A stretch of DNA of 64,000 nt from Arthrinium phaeospermum (lineage: Eukaryota > Ascomycota > Sordariomycetes > Amphisphaeriales > Apiosporaceae): the NCBI GenBank assembly GCA_006503535.1, contig QYRS01000007.1:1054001-1118000 (forward strand). The letters run 5' to 3'. This document shows positions 40,731-52,434 of this stretch, piece after piece (the stretch's first letter is position 1; every line of letters begins with the position of its first letter). Under the pieces are notes generated by a model. That model made no database searches. It was not told the origin of the DNA and worked only from the letters and a program-made list of their open reading frames with translations. Position numbers and translations under genes: made by a program.

Positions 40731-41596
40731 GTTGGCTGATTGGGGTGGTTCAATCGAGACTCCCACGAGCAATCGTGGTGCGTGAACAGTAGCCGAGTCC
40801 TACGAATTGAGGTCGAATGTAGTGCAATACAACTGGACTCTTTTTATAACATGCCAGCTAAGTACATGTATCCAGGTGGTTGGTGGGTAAACAAGGTTAG
40901 TGATCTAGAGTGAAGCGCATATGTGACTGTGACTCCACGCCGCCAGCGGCGCAGCCCGACAACGGCAGGAGGCAGTGCGTACTAGTATGAAGGGTCAACA
41001 ACGCGACTTCCATTTCCTGCGAAAACATTCGTCTAGGCAGCAGCCTCACAAACCATCCTGATATGCATGGCCGCGATTGGATGAGTCACGGATCGTCCCT
41101 TCTCTCTGATGTACGCGAGGGTGAACTTACCCACTTGTCAATTGTGGGACAGATGCCCGACGACATGGTTCAAAATGCATCATCAAGCGAAGGAAGGATT
41201 TCTAGCAAGTCAATGTACATAAATCGTTTGGGATGCATAACTTCAATTGTTTAAAACTCATCCCGTCATAGTCCCCTTTTGTTCATGTGTCAAACATTTA
41301 TCTATATGTACAGTGAAAGATCGTGACTTGAGTAGGTAGTAGTAGTGGTGTGATGCGGAGCGGCCTCTAGCCGAACGGGTATCTTGCTTCCCCTTCTCTT
41401 TTCCTGGGGGCATGGGAGCGAATGAGCGTGTGATGGTCGTAAGAATGCCTGTTCTCATTTTTCGTTCGTCTTCTTCTCCCTTCGACGGCCTAGCCGTCGC
41501 GTAGATATCCAAAACGCCCAGGAGACATTGCTCAATATATATTCTTTTAATACTTTTCAAAATGACACCACCATCCTCATCATCACTAGCTCATCG
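40731..41596. other. Intergenic, no gene seen
   Basis: A 100-codon minus frame (41258-41560) has no family features and probably lies in the 3' region of the next gene. Confidence 0.5.
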
Positions 41597-42851
41597 TTAC
41601 AAGAAGAACGTAAAAGCCAAACCCGCCGCCACCAGCAAGCTCCCACCCCAGCCCTGCAGGCGCGCGGCCTCGGCGGTGATGATGGATTGCGTGGGCGTGG
41701 GCCGGGTCACCGTCCCGTTGGCAGGCTTGGTGGTGTTGGTGGCCGGCAGCGAGCCGCTGGCCATGGGCGGCGGCGGTACCACGACCGTGGTAGCCTTGGG
41801 CGGCGGCGGCAGCATAGGTGCGGCAGCCGACGAGGAAGCCTTTGCCGGCGGCGCGGCGACGGGTGGCATCATCATCGGCGGGGCCTTGGGCGCGGACGAC
41901 ATGGCGGGAGGGGCCGCGGCCGGGGGTGCCATACTCATCGCCGGGGGCGCGGCGGCTGGAGGTGCCATACTGGCCTTGGCAGGGGGCGCGGCTGCCGGGG
42001 GCGCCATACTCATCGCAGGAGGCGCTGCCGCTGGGGGTGCCATCATGGGCGGGGACTTGGGCGCGGCCGACATGGCGGGCGGTGCTGCAGCTGGAGGTGG
42101 CATCATGCCGTGGGCGGGCGGCGCCATCATGGGAGCCCCGCAAACCGGGACAGCAGGGCAGGCCGGTGCCGGCGGGCAGATCGAAGCGGGCGGCGCCGCC
42201 ATGGGCTTGCCCTGGGGGCAGCAGGGGAGCTGGGCTGTGGCGCCTCCGTGCGCGGGCATGACCGGCGCTGCGGCTGGCATGTGCCCAGCTGGCATTGCTG
42301 GCATCTTGGGGGCTGCGCCGCCTAATTATTTGGGTGGTTAGCTGGACAAGTGCTGCCAAAAAGGGGATCGAGTCGGAGATATTCCACTTACAAGTAGACC
42401 CGGCACATCCTGCGGCCGGTGCTGCAGGCATTGCTCCTCCGTGGCTCGGAGGTGCCATCGCACCACCGCCAGCCGCTGGCATCCCACCGGCAGGCATGGC
42501 ACCGCCACCCATGGGAGGGGGCATAGCACCACCGCCCGTTCGTTTCTTCATCGACTTGCCGCCAGGCATGGAAGGCATGCCGGCAGGGGCGGCAGCGGGC
42601 TGTCCGTTGGCTCCGCATGGGACGCACTGCATAGGGGGGGCGGGCGCGCCGGTGGCGCAAGAGGCGACGGCGATCCAGACCGTAGTGGCGGCCATTGGCT
42701 GGCCGGCGGGGGGCATCATTCCGGCGCCGCCAGCCGGTGGTGCTGCTGGCATGGCGCCTCCTGCAGCTGGCATAGCGCCTCCCGCTGGCATGGCACCGCC
42801 TGTTGCCAACGCCAGGGGCAGCATTTGCGAAAGGGTGAAAAGGTACTTCAT
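41597..42851 (-). CDS. GPI-anchored Pro/Ala/Met-repeat surface protein
   Basis: Two exons, 42392-42851 and 41597-42321, with a 70-nt intron (GTAAGT, AATTAG); 394 aa. Signal peptide MKYLFTLSQMLPLALA. The N-terminal half has GGAMPA repeats around a short Cys segment (CVPCGANGQ). The C-terminal half has tandem MAPPAAAPPAMS-type repeats (~10 copies, ~210-330). The end AARLQGWGGSLLVAAGLAFT plus FFL is a GPI-anchor signal preceded by a Thr/Asn-rich stalk. Probably a cell-wall or adhesin-like protein. The GC-rich repeats also open long artefact frames on the other strand. Confidence 0.78.
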
Positions 42852-45072
42852 TGTTAAAAACAAGTTGGCGTCGAGCCAGGTAAGTGTCGAAAAGAAGAAG
42901 AAGAAAATATGGCAGTGGGCGTCAGCGAGCGGTTATAGGTCCTAGTCCCTCCCAATATCAGATCCCCTGGCTGGTGCTCGCGGCGATGTTTTGTCAGATT
43001 CGAAACCCAGAAACGACAGGATGGTAGCAAGATAAAAGGCGCCGAGATCCTTGGTGTTGCCTCCCTGGAGGGTTTGTCGAAATCTACGATAGACCTGGGA
43101 GAGATTTGTCAAAAATAAGAGAATGTGTTCACTGCCAGCTAGTGATATTGCACATTAAAAACAAAACAAGACGATGAGAAGATACGCGGAAAATGAATGA
43201 CAATTACAGACATTCGATTTACCGAAAAGCAAACAAGAAGAGACAGGCTCGGCCCCAGACGCAGAGAACGGTTTCTCTTATGTATATGCAAATATGGAAT
43301 AGCCAAGCACGGGCTAGCCGAGCAGATCGCGAACGCCAATGGCAAGCCGCCGAACGTGAAAGATGGGGCGAAAGAGAGGAACTCGTCTGATAGGGCTTCA
43401 GGATGGAACACAAAGTGCCGAACGTTGCGAGAAGAACCTCGAGGCGCAGCTGCACCCAGACACCTGTCTGGACCTGCCTGCCCTGCCCTGAGGGCCCTTG
43501 GGCACGTTTCGAACCTGCAAAGTCGGGATTAAAGGGGAGCATACCACGGCGGCAATGCACAGGAGATCATGGGTCCCATGGTTGAGGAAAATCCTGCCTT
43601 TCCTGCAGGGGGGAGTTGGTGGTTGGTGGGTGATCTTGACGACGATCTTGGGATCGGAGGTTAGGATTAAGCTTCTTCTGGACATTGCGCAATGGTGCCC
43701 AGATGCAGGTTGGCAGAGCCGCTCAGCCTCTCTGCTGGTTGTTACATGGCGACCCCCCTGCTTGGGGTTTTAAGGTTATGGGTTGTGTGAGTGAGCTACA
43801 AACCTGGACAAGGAATAGGGAAGTAGAGACGTAGCGTAGGGTCTGGACGGTCTACCTATGCTTAAGTACCGGACGTTAGGTATAGCGGGGCCTATCTGAC
43901 ACAGATCGATCTCTACCCATCGGAGACCTGCGACGGTTGCGCGTCCGAACACCGACGAACAGGGCACACAACACAAAACAGAGGAAGAAAGACCGAACAG
44001 AATATCCACATGGATTTTCGGGTATCAAATCTCAGCGAGTGAGTGTCGTTGAATTCGTCTGACGTAGCGGGCAATCAATTAATCCCATCTCGCGATGAGA
44101 TTTTCGGACAATTGGAGATGGAGATGGTGCAACAAGGATGGCCCTTGCCGGTCTAGCTGGGGCTGCTGCGGCCCAATCCGATACGGCACGACCCCACCAC
44201 TCCGCGACACTCAGGACACTCAGCACTGCCACCATCGCGAGTTTGATCAATGCGCCAGCTGATGGAGTTGGCATTCACAACCGATTGCTTGAATCCCGAA
44301 CTTGGATGCCGGACAAGATCCTGGGCGTCGATGACCTCTGCAAGCGTCCAGCCAAGCCATCATGAAGCACCAACCCCCGCGTCTTCTTGTCAGGTCAAAA
44401 ACCAGCATCGTTCGGCCAAGGCGTGTCCATGGTTGTATTTAAATGTTGGCGGGCGCCTTAATTTCTCAGTCGTGCCACCCGAGATCACGCCTCTATCGTG
44501 ATATCGGTGACGGGCGGGCAGAGCTGATAGAACCACAAGACGCCGCATTGCGCGTTCCTGTGAGCCCGAAAGCCGGTGCGACTGAATCGGCTCGCTTCCC
44601 ATCCGAACAAGGTTGCATGCAGCGGGTGATATCCTCTTTTACGTAACATTGGGTTAGGCGCTCAACCGTCTACCTCTCCACCCATCATTATAAGTACGGA
44701 AGCTGTAGTATATCCCCTGCGTAAGAGAAAGAATTGACACCTCGGGCTGTCCTTGGGAAGACGTAATCTTGCCAAGAGGCTCCGAACAATGGTTTTGGCC
44801 GGCGTTTGTATGCTGAAAGAACTTGATCCTTTCCGCGGCTGTTACAAGAGCATTGTTTCTAATGGCTTTGAGCCTTGTGTCATTGCGCGTTCTTTGTTTT
44901 CACTCCAAGGATATTTACAGTTCTGACCTGATCCCAGGAACGTCCCCACTGTGATGTCGTAAATCGTATGCTATACTGAGGATCGATTCAGTTGGTAAAT
45001 ACATATAAGGTAAGCTTTTCTGTGGGTGTGCCAAAGATCAAAATCGGACCTCAGCCGTCAAAGCCACTCAAG
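42852..45072. other. Long intergenic region, no gene seen
   Basis: About 2.2 kb with frames up to 113 codons on both strands but no domain, signal peptide or splice-consistent structure. No tRNA was found. Confidence 0.5.
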
Positions 45073-45684
45073 ATGTGCAAGAACTGGGTTTGTACTACGC
45101 ATGCCTGCGAGCATGAACACTACGAGGTCTTGAGAAGGGCCAAAGGCGGTGTTTGTATCTTTGAAACCAGCCCCTTTGAGGAATACTACTGTGCGCGCGT
45201 GGCCTTCGAGCCTGTTTTCTATCTGAGCCATGACGGGCCCTGTCCCGACTGCGCCAACAGCCACAACAACGACTCTCACCCCCGCCCTACCAACAGCAGC
45301 AAGCCGGAAGCCCCCAAGCCCTCCCTGAGGCGCTGGGCCATCTTGAACAGCTGCTACACGCACCTCGACGAAGAACGCGTACGGTGGGATCCGACGGGGG
45401 TCGTGGAAGACACCATGCTGTACCGGCTGATGCACATCGACACCACGCTCGACGGAGCGGCGCTCTGGGCGAGGCTGCTCGTCACCCTACCGGAGCGCGA
45501 GTTCTGGCTGTCGGATAAGATGCACCTTTTGGCCATCTGGCATGGTCAAGTCAAAGGCAAGTACCCAGACGAGACTCTGGAATCGATTATTCACACACTG
45601 ACTGGCGAGAGGGGACCTGAAGACGAGGAAATGATGAGAATTCGGGCGGCTTTCGATGCCGCGCCTAAGAAATCAGCGGAGTGA
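45073..45684 (+). CDS. Hypothetical protein with Cys/His-rich N-terminus
   Basis: 203 aa from the first in-frame ATG at 45073; an upstream exon cannot be excluded. The N-terminus has spaced Cys/His (MCKNWVCTTHACEHEHYEVL, GGVCIFETSPFEEYYCAR, DGPCPDCANSHNND) that could bind zinc. The rest is acidic and helical with no membrane segment. The pattern resembles small uncharacterised ascomycete proteins. No function assigned. Confidence 0.6.
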   Translation: MCKNWVCTTHACEHEHYEVLRRAKGGVCIFETSPFEEYYCARVAFEPVFYLSHDGPCPDCANSHNNDSHPRPTNSSKPEAPKPSLRRWAILNSCYTHLDEERVRWDPTGVVEDTMLYRLMHIDTTLDGAALWARLLVTLPEREFWLSDKMHLLAIWHGQVKGKYPDETLESIIHTLTGERGPEDEEMMRIRAAFDAAPKKSAE

Positions 45685-46248
45685 GAAAGGAAAAAGTATG
45701 CCCCTTTTCGAACTAGTCTCCCCCTTCCAAGCATCCGGGTTGATTCTCCTTCGCTCTTTGTTTGTCTCTTTCCGATTTATAGTAAGTAAAGCATTCGAAT
45801 TACGAGTACGTGTTTTAAATTTGTAGAATAAATCTATAATTCATCCTTTTCCCACCTCTGTCTATTACTGCGCCTGACCAGTGCCAACTATATTCAACTC
45901 CGCATAATCCGTCCCTAACAGTGTCGTAGTCCCACTCATGGATGCCAATTTGGTTGACCATCCTTTGTTTCGCTGTCAGGCTGGTTTCGTATCTCGCACG
46001 GCATTGTACCGACGAAGAACTACGAGTATCAAAGACCAGGAGTTTCTTTCAGCCCATGGCTCCAAAGGCCACGCGAAAACAGCCCAATGGGTGGTCAAAA
46101 CCAGGACATCCGGAGTTGCAGGACAGCACATTTGTAAGTCATTATTGGCAAGTTTGCATCAACATTTTCGGCATTCTATAATATTACGTAACACACAGTT
46201 TTGAAAACATCCCCATCCAAGTATTATTACCCTATAACCCTAAGCACA
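45685..46248. other. Intergenic, no gene seen
   Basis: Short frames only; includes the promoter and leader of the next gene. Confidence 0.5.
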
Positions 46249-49200
46249 ATGGCCAGCAGCAGCAGCAAAGCGGCGGGCAGCAGTAGTGATGAAAAGCGGC
46301 TTTTCCCCGGGGCCCGCGACCGCGTCAAGCAATGGCGCAAACTGAACCGTCGCTGGCGGGCCGACCACGAGAAGATTGTCCAAGCATGGCAGAGCCGGAG
46401 CGTGCCTCTGCGGCGTGGCCTGCTCCGAACCCTTTGGCTTCGCAACAAAAATTCAGGGGGGAAGGGGAAAGGAAAGGCGAAGGTGGTCAACAGGCTGCCG
46501 CGAGACAGCCGTGTCGACCTCGAGGGGATTGTACCGTGGAGGGCCAAAGACGGCAAGGCTCCCACGGCCAAATCCATGATGAAACCGGGAGCCCCACCTC
46601 AGGACATAGATGGCTGGAAAGCTCTATGGAAACCCGACCGGACCAAAATGATGTTCCCCTTCATGTAAGTCTAGTTTTTTATTTTATTTTTCTGTGCTTT
46701 CCTTTTTCCGAACGTCGGACGCTTACACGGTGGACAGAAACGAAAAGACGCTCGAATCAGACGGCATCTTGGAGTTTATTCGGGCCAGGGCCGCCGACCC
46801 GCCCTCCGAGTTCTCGGCATGGGATGAGAAGTCCGTGAACATGCAGCTCAAGAAGCACTGTGGTGTTATAGAGAAGGCGAAGGAAACGGACCAATTACCC
46901 GACTGGGTTGATCTGACGGACCGCGACCCGAATAACTATGGCGAGGAGTCCAATGTCAAGGAGGAGGCCCTCCAGATGTTGGCGGCCCACGGCATCCCGC
47001 TGTCGGGCTTGGACCCAGAGCACCCAATGCTTATCAGGGTCGAGATAATGCAACAGTTTGCATATATCGCCGAAGGTTTCATTCCTAGAAAGCACGCGCC
47101 TCTGCCCATGGAGGTCCAGGAGGCTCTGTACGACTTCCTGCTTGACGTGTGCGAGGAGCTTGCCGGCAAGGACGCATCGAAAGATGAAGAAGAAGAAGAG
47201 TCATCGCAAGACGGAAATGGGGACGAGGCGATGCCGGACGCCGAGGCGGCCCTGGAGATGGGGAAAGCAGTCAGGGCCTTGGACACGCCTTGGCGAACCG
47301 AGAAGCCCAGCCCCGGCGCTGGCAGCTCCGAGATTCGTCGATATCTCCAGGCTCATCGGGAAGGAGCCCCATTCACATCGCCCGCCGAAATCGACTTGGA
47401 CTTCTTGGAACACGTCGTCCACGACCGGCTAAGGTCCGTCGAAAACGACCTTTTGGACATGCGGGAGGACCCCGGGTACTTCGCCCGAAAGATGGAGGAG
47501 AACCGCGAGCACCACTGGCGCCGGGTGAAACCAACCACCAGGACGCAGGCGGGCATGACGGCTGAGCAAAAGGAGACGATGAAGATCGTGCATGGCAACG
47601 TCAATTCCCTCACCTTGAGACAACGGATGGAGAGGCAGACACTCCACCGATGGCTCGAGGACAACTACAGGGCCGAGGAGCTCAAGGGGGCCATCGTCCA
47701 GCGAATCATCACCTACGAGATCTGGAGCAATTGCTTCCGATATGTGACGGAGCTCCGGGAGAACTGGGACGAGTATCAGACGGCAGAAGGCCAGACGGGC
47801 CAGTTCCCGCCGACTGCCAAACGGTATATTAAAATGTTATGTAAGCGCACGGCACCATTCCATTCCATTCCATTCCATCCATGCTCCCCAAACTAATCAG
47901 AAGACCGTAGCGAGCATGGCGAGGCATATGACGGCGCTGGGAATGGAGTTCCCGGCCAAGATGCATTTGCCGTGCGACCAAGCGATGCGGGGGCACTACG
48001 AACGAGTCACTGCCCCTTATCCATTCCAGGTCAAGTTTCGAGACAATACGACGGCATCCAACGAGCTCCAGAAACTGGCATGTATGCTATGGGTCGTGCA
48101 GGATAAGGGCCTCGCCTCAGAAATCGTGCAGGACAACATCACCGAAGACATGGCCGAGATCGTGGAGAAGGACGCCAACAAGTTCTCGGACCTGAACAAG
48201 GGCTTCATGGCCGACTTCCGGGCGGCCCGCGACGTGGGAATGGAAGTAAACAAGTTCCTCATGAGGCACACCGAGAACTGCTTCCATGCTCCTCATGTAC
48301 GTTGAAGCGCGACCCCCTACTTCCACTCGGCTTACTAACTTGCTTACTCCCTTCCCAACAGTCCCTGCAAGTGGATTCCCCCGAGGCACAGATGTTTGAC
48401 GAATGGGAAAAGCCGATGCTAGCCCTCTTCCAAAAGGTCATAACCGAAGTCCCGTATCCCAATATTGTGACGGACAAGCCACCCCCGCCGTCGGATTGGT
48501 TTCCGTTGGTGGAAAGCGCCGAGAAGGCAGAGGCTCCCGAGTACTCGTACGCGAGCGACCACACCGTCCAGAGCAGCAGGGCCAACCGACAGGCCGAACG
48601 CAGGCTCCGGACGTTCTGGGAGGCCCTGGACGCCATGCTGGAAGCGAAGGGGGCCCTCCCCGCGGAAACCAAGGCCTTGTTCGACAGGGCCCGGCCTTTG
48701 CGCACGCCGAGGGTGACGGTGGACCCCCTGCGATTGCGGGCGGGAAGAGGAAGCTGCCCGAATCGGAAAGCACCGACGGCGTCGGCAAGAAGACCAAGGC
48801 AGGTAAAAACCTCAGCGCTCTGGACATTGCGGCTGCTGCTGCTGCTGCTGCCGCTGCCGCCGACGCCGCCGACGATTCGGAGCCACCGTCGTCCGTCGCC
48901 GGACCATCCGGAACCCAAACCAGCCCTCCAGAGGCCACCTTCGTCAACTTCAGCGCCGGCGCCGGCGTCGTCGACGCCCCGCGACGGCCGGCCCTCGAAG
49001 AGCGGCGACAAAAGGAGAAGACGCGCGGCGTGCCGGACCCGACCAAAGAGCCCGTGCGGGCCCCCGAGGGCCAAGCGCCGGAGCCCGAGAAGCAGATCCC
49101 GGTGTCGAAGCGGGCGATGGACACGCTGACGCTGCTGCTGGGCCCCTACACCGCGAACCAGCCGGTGCCGTGGGACGACGTGCTGCACATGATGGCGTCG

Positions 49201-49518
49201 ATCGGGTTCGCGGTGCGCACGACCAAGACGGGCGGGTCCCAGCGCATCTTCGAGCCGACCGACTACCTCCGGGACAACTTCGGGGTCCAGCAGTCCGTCG
49301 GCCAGCACGCGCCCCACCCGAAGACGTACCATTACCTGCAGACGATGCGGGACTGGGCGCGGGACAATGGCTACGGGCTGGCGAAGCTCGGGTGGACGCT
49401 GGATACATTCAAGCTGGAGGGTGAGAAGGAAGAGGACGAGGAGATGGAGGGCGAGAAGAAAGAGGGCGAGGAGGAAAAGGGCGAGGAGAAAGAGGGCGAG
49501 GAGGAAAAGGGTGAGTAA
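46249..49518 (+). CDS. Large hypothetical protein with conserved HicA-like C-terminal domain, frameshifted in this assembly
   Basis: Four exons, 46249-46664, 46738-47840, 47911-48296 and 48362-49518, all with clean GTAAG/GTACG donors; about 1020 aa. The N-terminus is basic (DRVKQWRKLNRRWRADHEKI), the middle helical and acidic, with an Ala11 run near 48835. The end VSKRAMDTLTLLLGPYTANQ, VPWDDVLHMMASIGFAV, GGSQRIFEPTD and HAPHPKTYHYLQTMR resembles the small domain at the C-terminus of many fungal unknowns. It recalls a HicA-like RNA-binding fold; this is a guess. The frame breaks at C5 (48724-48728). A highly acidic Glu/Lys/Gly repeat tail closes the protein. Confidence 0.7.
47855..47879. repeat. 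(CCATT)n pentanucleotide repeat in an intron
   Basis: About five near-perfect CCATT units inside the 70-nt intron 47841-47910 of the large hypothetical gene. Likely length-variable. Confidence 0.85.
49420..49515 (+). repeat. Coding repeat for a Glu/Lys/Gly acidic tail
   Basis: Imperfect GAGGAAAAGGGCGAG units encode (EGEKKEGEE)n at the end of the large hypothetical protein. The complement gives an artefactual Leu-rich frame. Confidence 0.85.
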
Positions 49519-50308
49519 GTAGACTGAGATGATTTGTTCCAAAAGCTGATCTGGTTTCTATTCGCCCTATGCGAGCGAGGCTTCATCTGTTTTTACTGGT
49601 GGATGTCAGGTGGACATGTCTTTGAATCGGTTATTCTTGCATAGTTTAGCTGCCATATCTGTTTACTTTCACAATAATTGAAATGAATTCTTGAAGGGCT
49701 ATCTCGAGATCCGAGTTTAACACTTTCAGTCCATACGGTCTCGTCTTACAGCACTCAAGTATGCAGGCTGACGGCCTTAAACCCAAGAAATATTGGACTA
49801 TAGGACTAGACTTATTCATCCAACGTAAACCCACCTAATATAACATTAAGTTCACCGCCTCTATCTACATTTGCGTTCAGCACCGTTTGATGCAGAATGA
49901 ATCAGTGGCTGCATACGAGCCGCCAAGCCAAAGTGGAGGAATGCGGCCGAGGTGAATCAGAATGACCATCATACACGTGACCCGGCGGGCGGCTGCAGGA
50001 TAATTAGATTGGGGTGCAATCGCCGAGCGGAAGAGGGCGAGAAGTGGGACGGCATCCGCTGCAATAGAAGTCGGCTTACTGAAATGGCCCCAAAAGTTGT
50101 AATAAGAATGCTCTAAGCAGACTATAAATCTCGGCCTCCAGCCCGTCTCCTTAGCGCATTGACTAACGACGCCATCTGAGCACCCAATGACAACATCGGA
50201 CAATTCTGGCAACAAAGAAGGGACCTAAATACAACACACTTCATTCTCTCCAAACCTCTGATACGAAGCTCAATTCTCTCTACACCACTCTATCCGCCGA
50301 CAATCGCA
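49519..50308. other. Intergenic, no gene seen
   Basis: No supported frame. A CACGTG (about 49974-49979, ACACGTGACC) is present, but no clear target gene is next to it. Confidence 0.45.
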
Positions 50309-51088
50309 ATGGCCTCTACCACGACGCCCTCGTCATCCTCCGACCCGATCGTCTTCTACGACATCGCGTCCGGCCCCCCGATCCGCCCCTTCGCGCCCAA
50401 CCCGTGGAAGACCCGGTACGCCCTCAACTTCAAGCGCGCCCCCTTCGCGACGCAGTGGGTCGACCTGGCCGACGTCACCTCGACCCGCAAGAGCCTCGGC
50501 CTGGACCCCGTGCGCTTCCACGACAACGGCGAGCCCTTCTACACCCTGCCCGCCATCCGGGACCCGGCCGCGGACAACAAGGTGGTGGGCGACTCGTTCG
50601 ACATCGCCGTCTACCTCGATCAGAAATACCCCCAGGCCCCCTCTCTGTTCCGGAACAGCCCGTCATCTTCGATCGGGCTGTACGCCTCCTTCAACGCCCA
50701 CATGGACGGCCTCTTCACCATGGGCGCCGCGCTGGCGGGCCAGACCTTCCCCTTCAACCCGGCGACGGCGGAGCAGTGCAAGGCCGAGTTCTGCCGTCGG
50801 CTCGGCGTCAAGTCCTGGGACGAGCTGCTCGTGCAGGGGGAGGCGCGGGCCCAGATCGTGGACGGGCTCAAGAAGTCGCTCGGGGTCGCGGCCAAGTGCT
50901 TTCGATTTTCTGGTGATGACGGCCCGTTCATCGGCGGCAAGGAGGCCGACTACGCGGACATCATCATTGGCGGGTGGCTCATGATGTTCAGCCTCACGGT
51001 GCCGGAGTGGGAGGAGATTCGCGCGTGGAACGGGGGGATTTGGGGCAGGCTGCACGATGCCCTCGAGCCGTACCGAGGGACATGGTGA
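50309..51088 (+). CDS. Glutathione S-transferase-like protein
   Basis: 259 aa in one exon from ATG at 50309 (MASTTTPSSSSDPIVFYDIA). Residues ~12-105 form a thioredoxin-fold GST N-terminus (VFYDIASGPPIRPFAPNPWK, FYTLPAIRDP, DSFDIAVYLDQKYP with the S/D glutathione contact). Residues ~125-255 form the helical C-terminal domain (KEADYADIIIGGWLMM, EEIRAWNGGIWGRL). The SxPIRPFxPNxWKTR start is typical of fungal beta-etherase-like or GstA-type proteins. Likely cytosolic detoxification; substrate unknown. Confidence 0.85.
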   Translation: MASTTTPSSSSDPIVFYDIASGPPIRPFAPNPWKTRYALNFKRAPFATQWVDLADVTSTRKSLGLDPVRFHDNGEPFYTLPAIRDPAADNKVVGDSFDIAVYLDQKYPQAPSLFRNSPSSSIGLYASFNAHMDGLFTMGAALAGQTFPFNPATAEQCKAEFCRRLGVKSWDELLVQGEARAQIVDGLKKSLGVAAKCFRFSGDDGPFIGGKEADYADIIIGGWLMMFSLTVPEWEEIRAWNGGIWGRLHDALEPYRGTW

Positions 51089-51717
51089 TATGGCTGTGAA
51101 TGAGGTAGACCCATGTTATTGATGGCTCATGTTCACTTCTCCGTTCTAAATATACCGACATGTATTGATTCTGATGCTTTTGCGAGTGTCGGTGAAGTTG
51201 TCATGTGTTGTATTATGTCTCCTCATGTTTTGTGTTTCCTTCTCCTGCGCCATCTCTTCCAAATTCCAAAGTATGACGTCGGGTCACGATACCTATGAAA
51301 TCACAGTCTTCCGATAAAGGCCCCACGCCGGTAGCCCGAATGGCCTGAGGAGGCGCCGAGACTCGGGTGTGGTTGACTTCCGACCAATCCGTAACACTGG
51401 AACCCCCTTTTCGGGAAAAACAATCAAGCGGCAGCGCACACCACGCCGCACCGTCGAGGCGTCTGGTTTTAAGCTGTCATGTGCAAATGAGGAAGCTACA
51501 TCCGATCGGACGAAATATGCATCAACGGTGCTGCGCAGTATTCCAAAGTTTATTAATATGCTGGCGGGGAGAGTTTGGGCTTGCTTGGCATGGCTAATGG
51601 CGTCCTTGGCATGGGGGCCTCCTGTCATTGGGCGGGACTGGTGATCATGAACATTGATTTGAAATGAAATGAAATACTCCAAAATAGCAACACAGTACCA
51701 CTAAGTAGACAGGGGAC

Positions 51718-51726
51718 CACGTGGGG
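51718..51726 (+). promoter_or_regulatory. Candidate NUC-1/Pho4 site (CACGTGGGG)
   Basis: CACGTGGG is the preferred site of yeast Pho4; Neurospora NUC-1, its ortholog, binds CACGTG and drives pho-4 under phosphate starvation. The site is about 710 nt upstream of the permease ATG. Role inferred from position and gene identity. Confidence 0.45.
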
Positions 51727-52302
51727 TAGATGTGCCGTTCTTACAGGCAGGTCGCTGTGCAGGTCAAGGAGGCCAAGCGAGCGCCGCCGAGCTGCGCCAA
51801 GGGGCAGCCAACCCGCCCGCTCCATGTCCGCCGAGTCCCGCCCAGCCCTCGGCGGTGCGATCGAAGGCGCGGTGGAAGGTGAATTGGTCTTGGACGCCAC
51901 ACCATTTAAGCTCCACCAGCGTTTCTCGTAGCCAAAATAGAGTTATGCCCGAAGTCACCCAAGTCGAGGGCTGAGACCAACAAACACCAGACGAAACAAT
52001 TGGCTGACGGCGCCCTTGGGACGGCGGGCCTTCTGTGTATCCTGATTCGTGACCGAGTCCCTAATTTTGGCTCGACGCACCAGGCTGCTAGTCATGGATC
52101 GGATCTCAGCTAGACTTACTTATTATTACTTGGTCGAGTGAGTATTATTAGCCGCGGAGACGTTCTATCTTTCGGAAGCGAATCGACAGCAAACATCAAC
52201 CCCGACTTCGCCACTGTCCGTTGTAACATCCGCAGTCGCAACTCCGTTTGTCCAGAAACCATGTTTGATGTGTACCGTTTAACGAAGCAGAGAATATCCG
52301 CC

Positions 52303-52310
52303 ATATAAAG
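52303..52310 (+). promoter_or_regulatory. TATA box of the phosphate permease gene
   Basis: ATATAAAG about 125-130 nt upstream of the ATG at 52435, consistent with an inducible gene. Confidence 0.5.
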
Positions 52311-52434
52311 TTGAACCCCCGGTGCCCAAACTATTCACTGCTATTAACCGCAGGAACGGAAACAGAAAATCATCCAGACAGCAGACATATCCCTTGGCAC
52401 ACGAACAAGCCTCTGATCACCACAATCTGAAAAC

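Larger units (their letters stand above)
51089..52434. other. Intergenic; contains the phosphate-permease promoter
   Basis: A 129-codon minus frame (51293-51682) has no family features. The right half carries a CACGTGGGG site and a TATA box for the permease gene. Confidence 0.5.

Noticed and set aside
41528..42341. Plus-strand Gly/Ala-rich frames of 259-272 codons
   Set aside because: Antisense to the GPI repeat protein; the pattern follows from GC-rich codon repeats.
48259..49542. 427-codon minus frame starting with a Leu-rich repeat
   Set aside because: The Leu/Ala run is the complement of the Glu/Lys coding repeat of the large hypothetical gene; no independent support.
51293..51682. 129-codon minus frame
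   Set aside because: No recognisable features and no splice partners; left uncalled.
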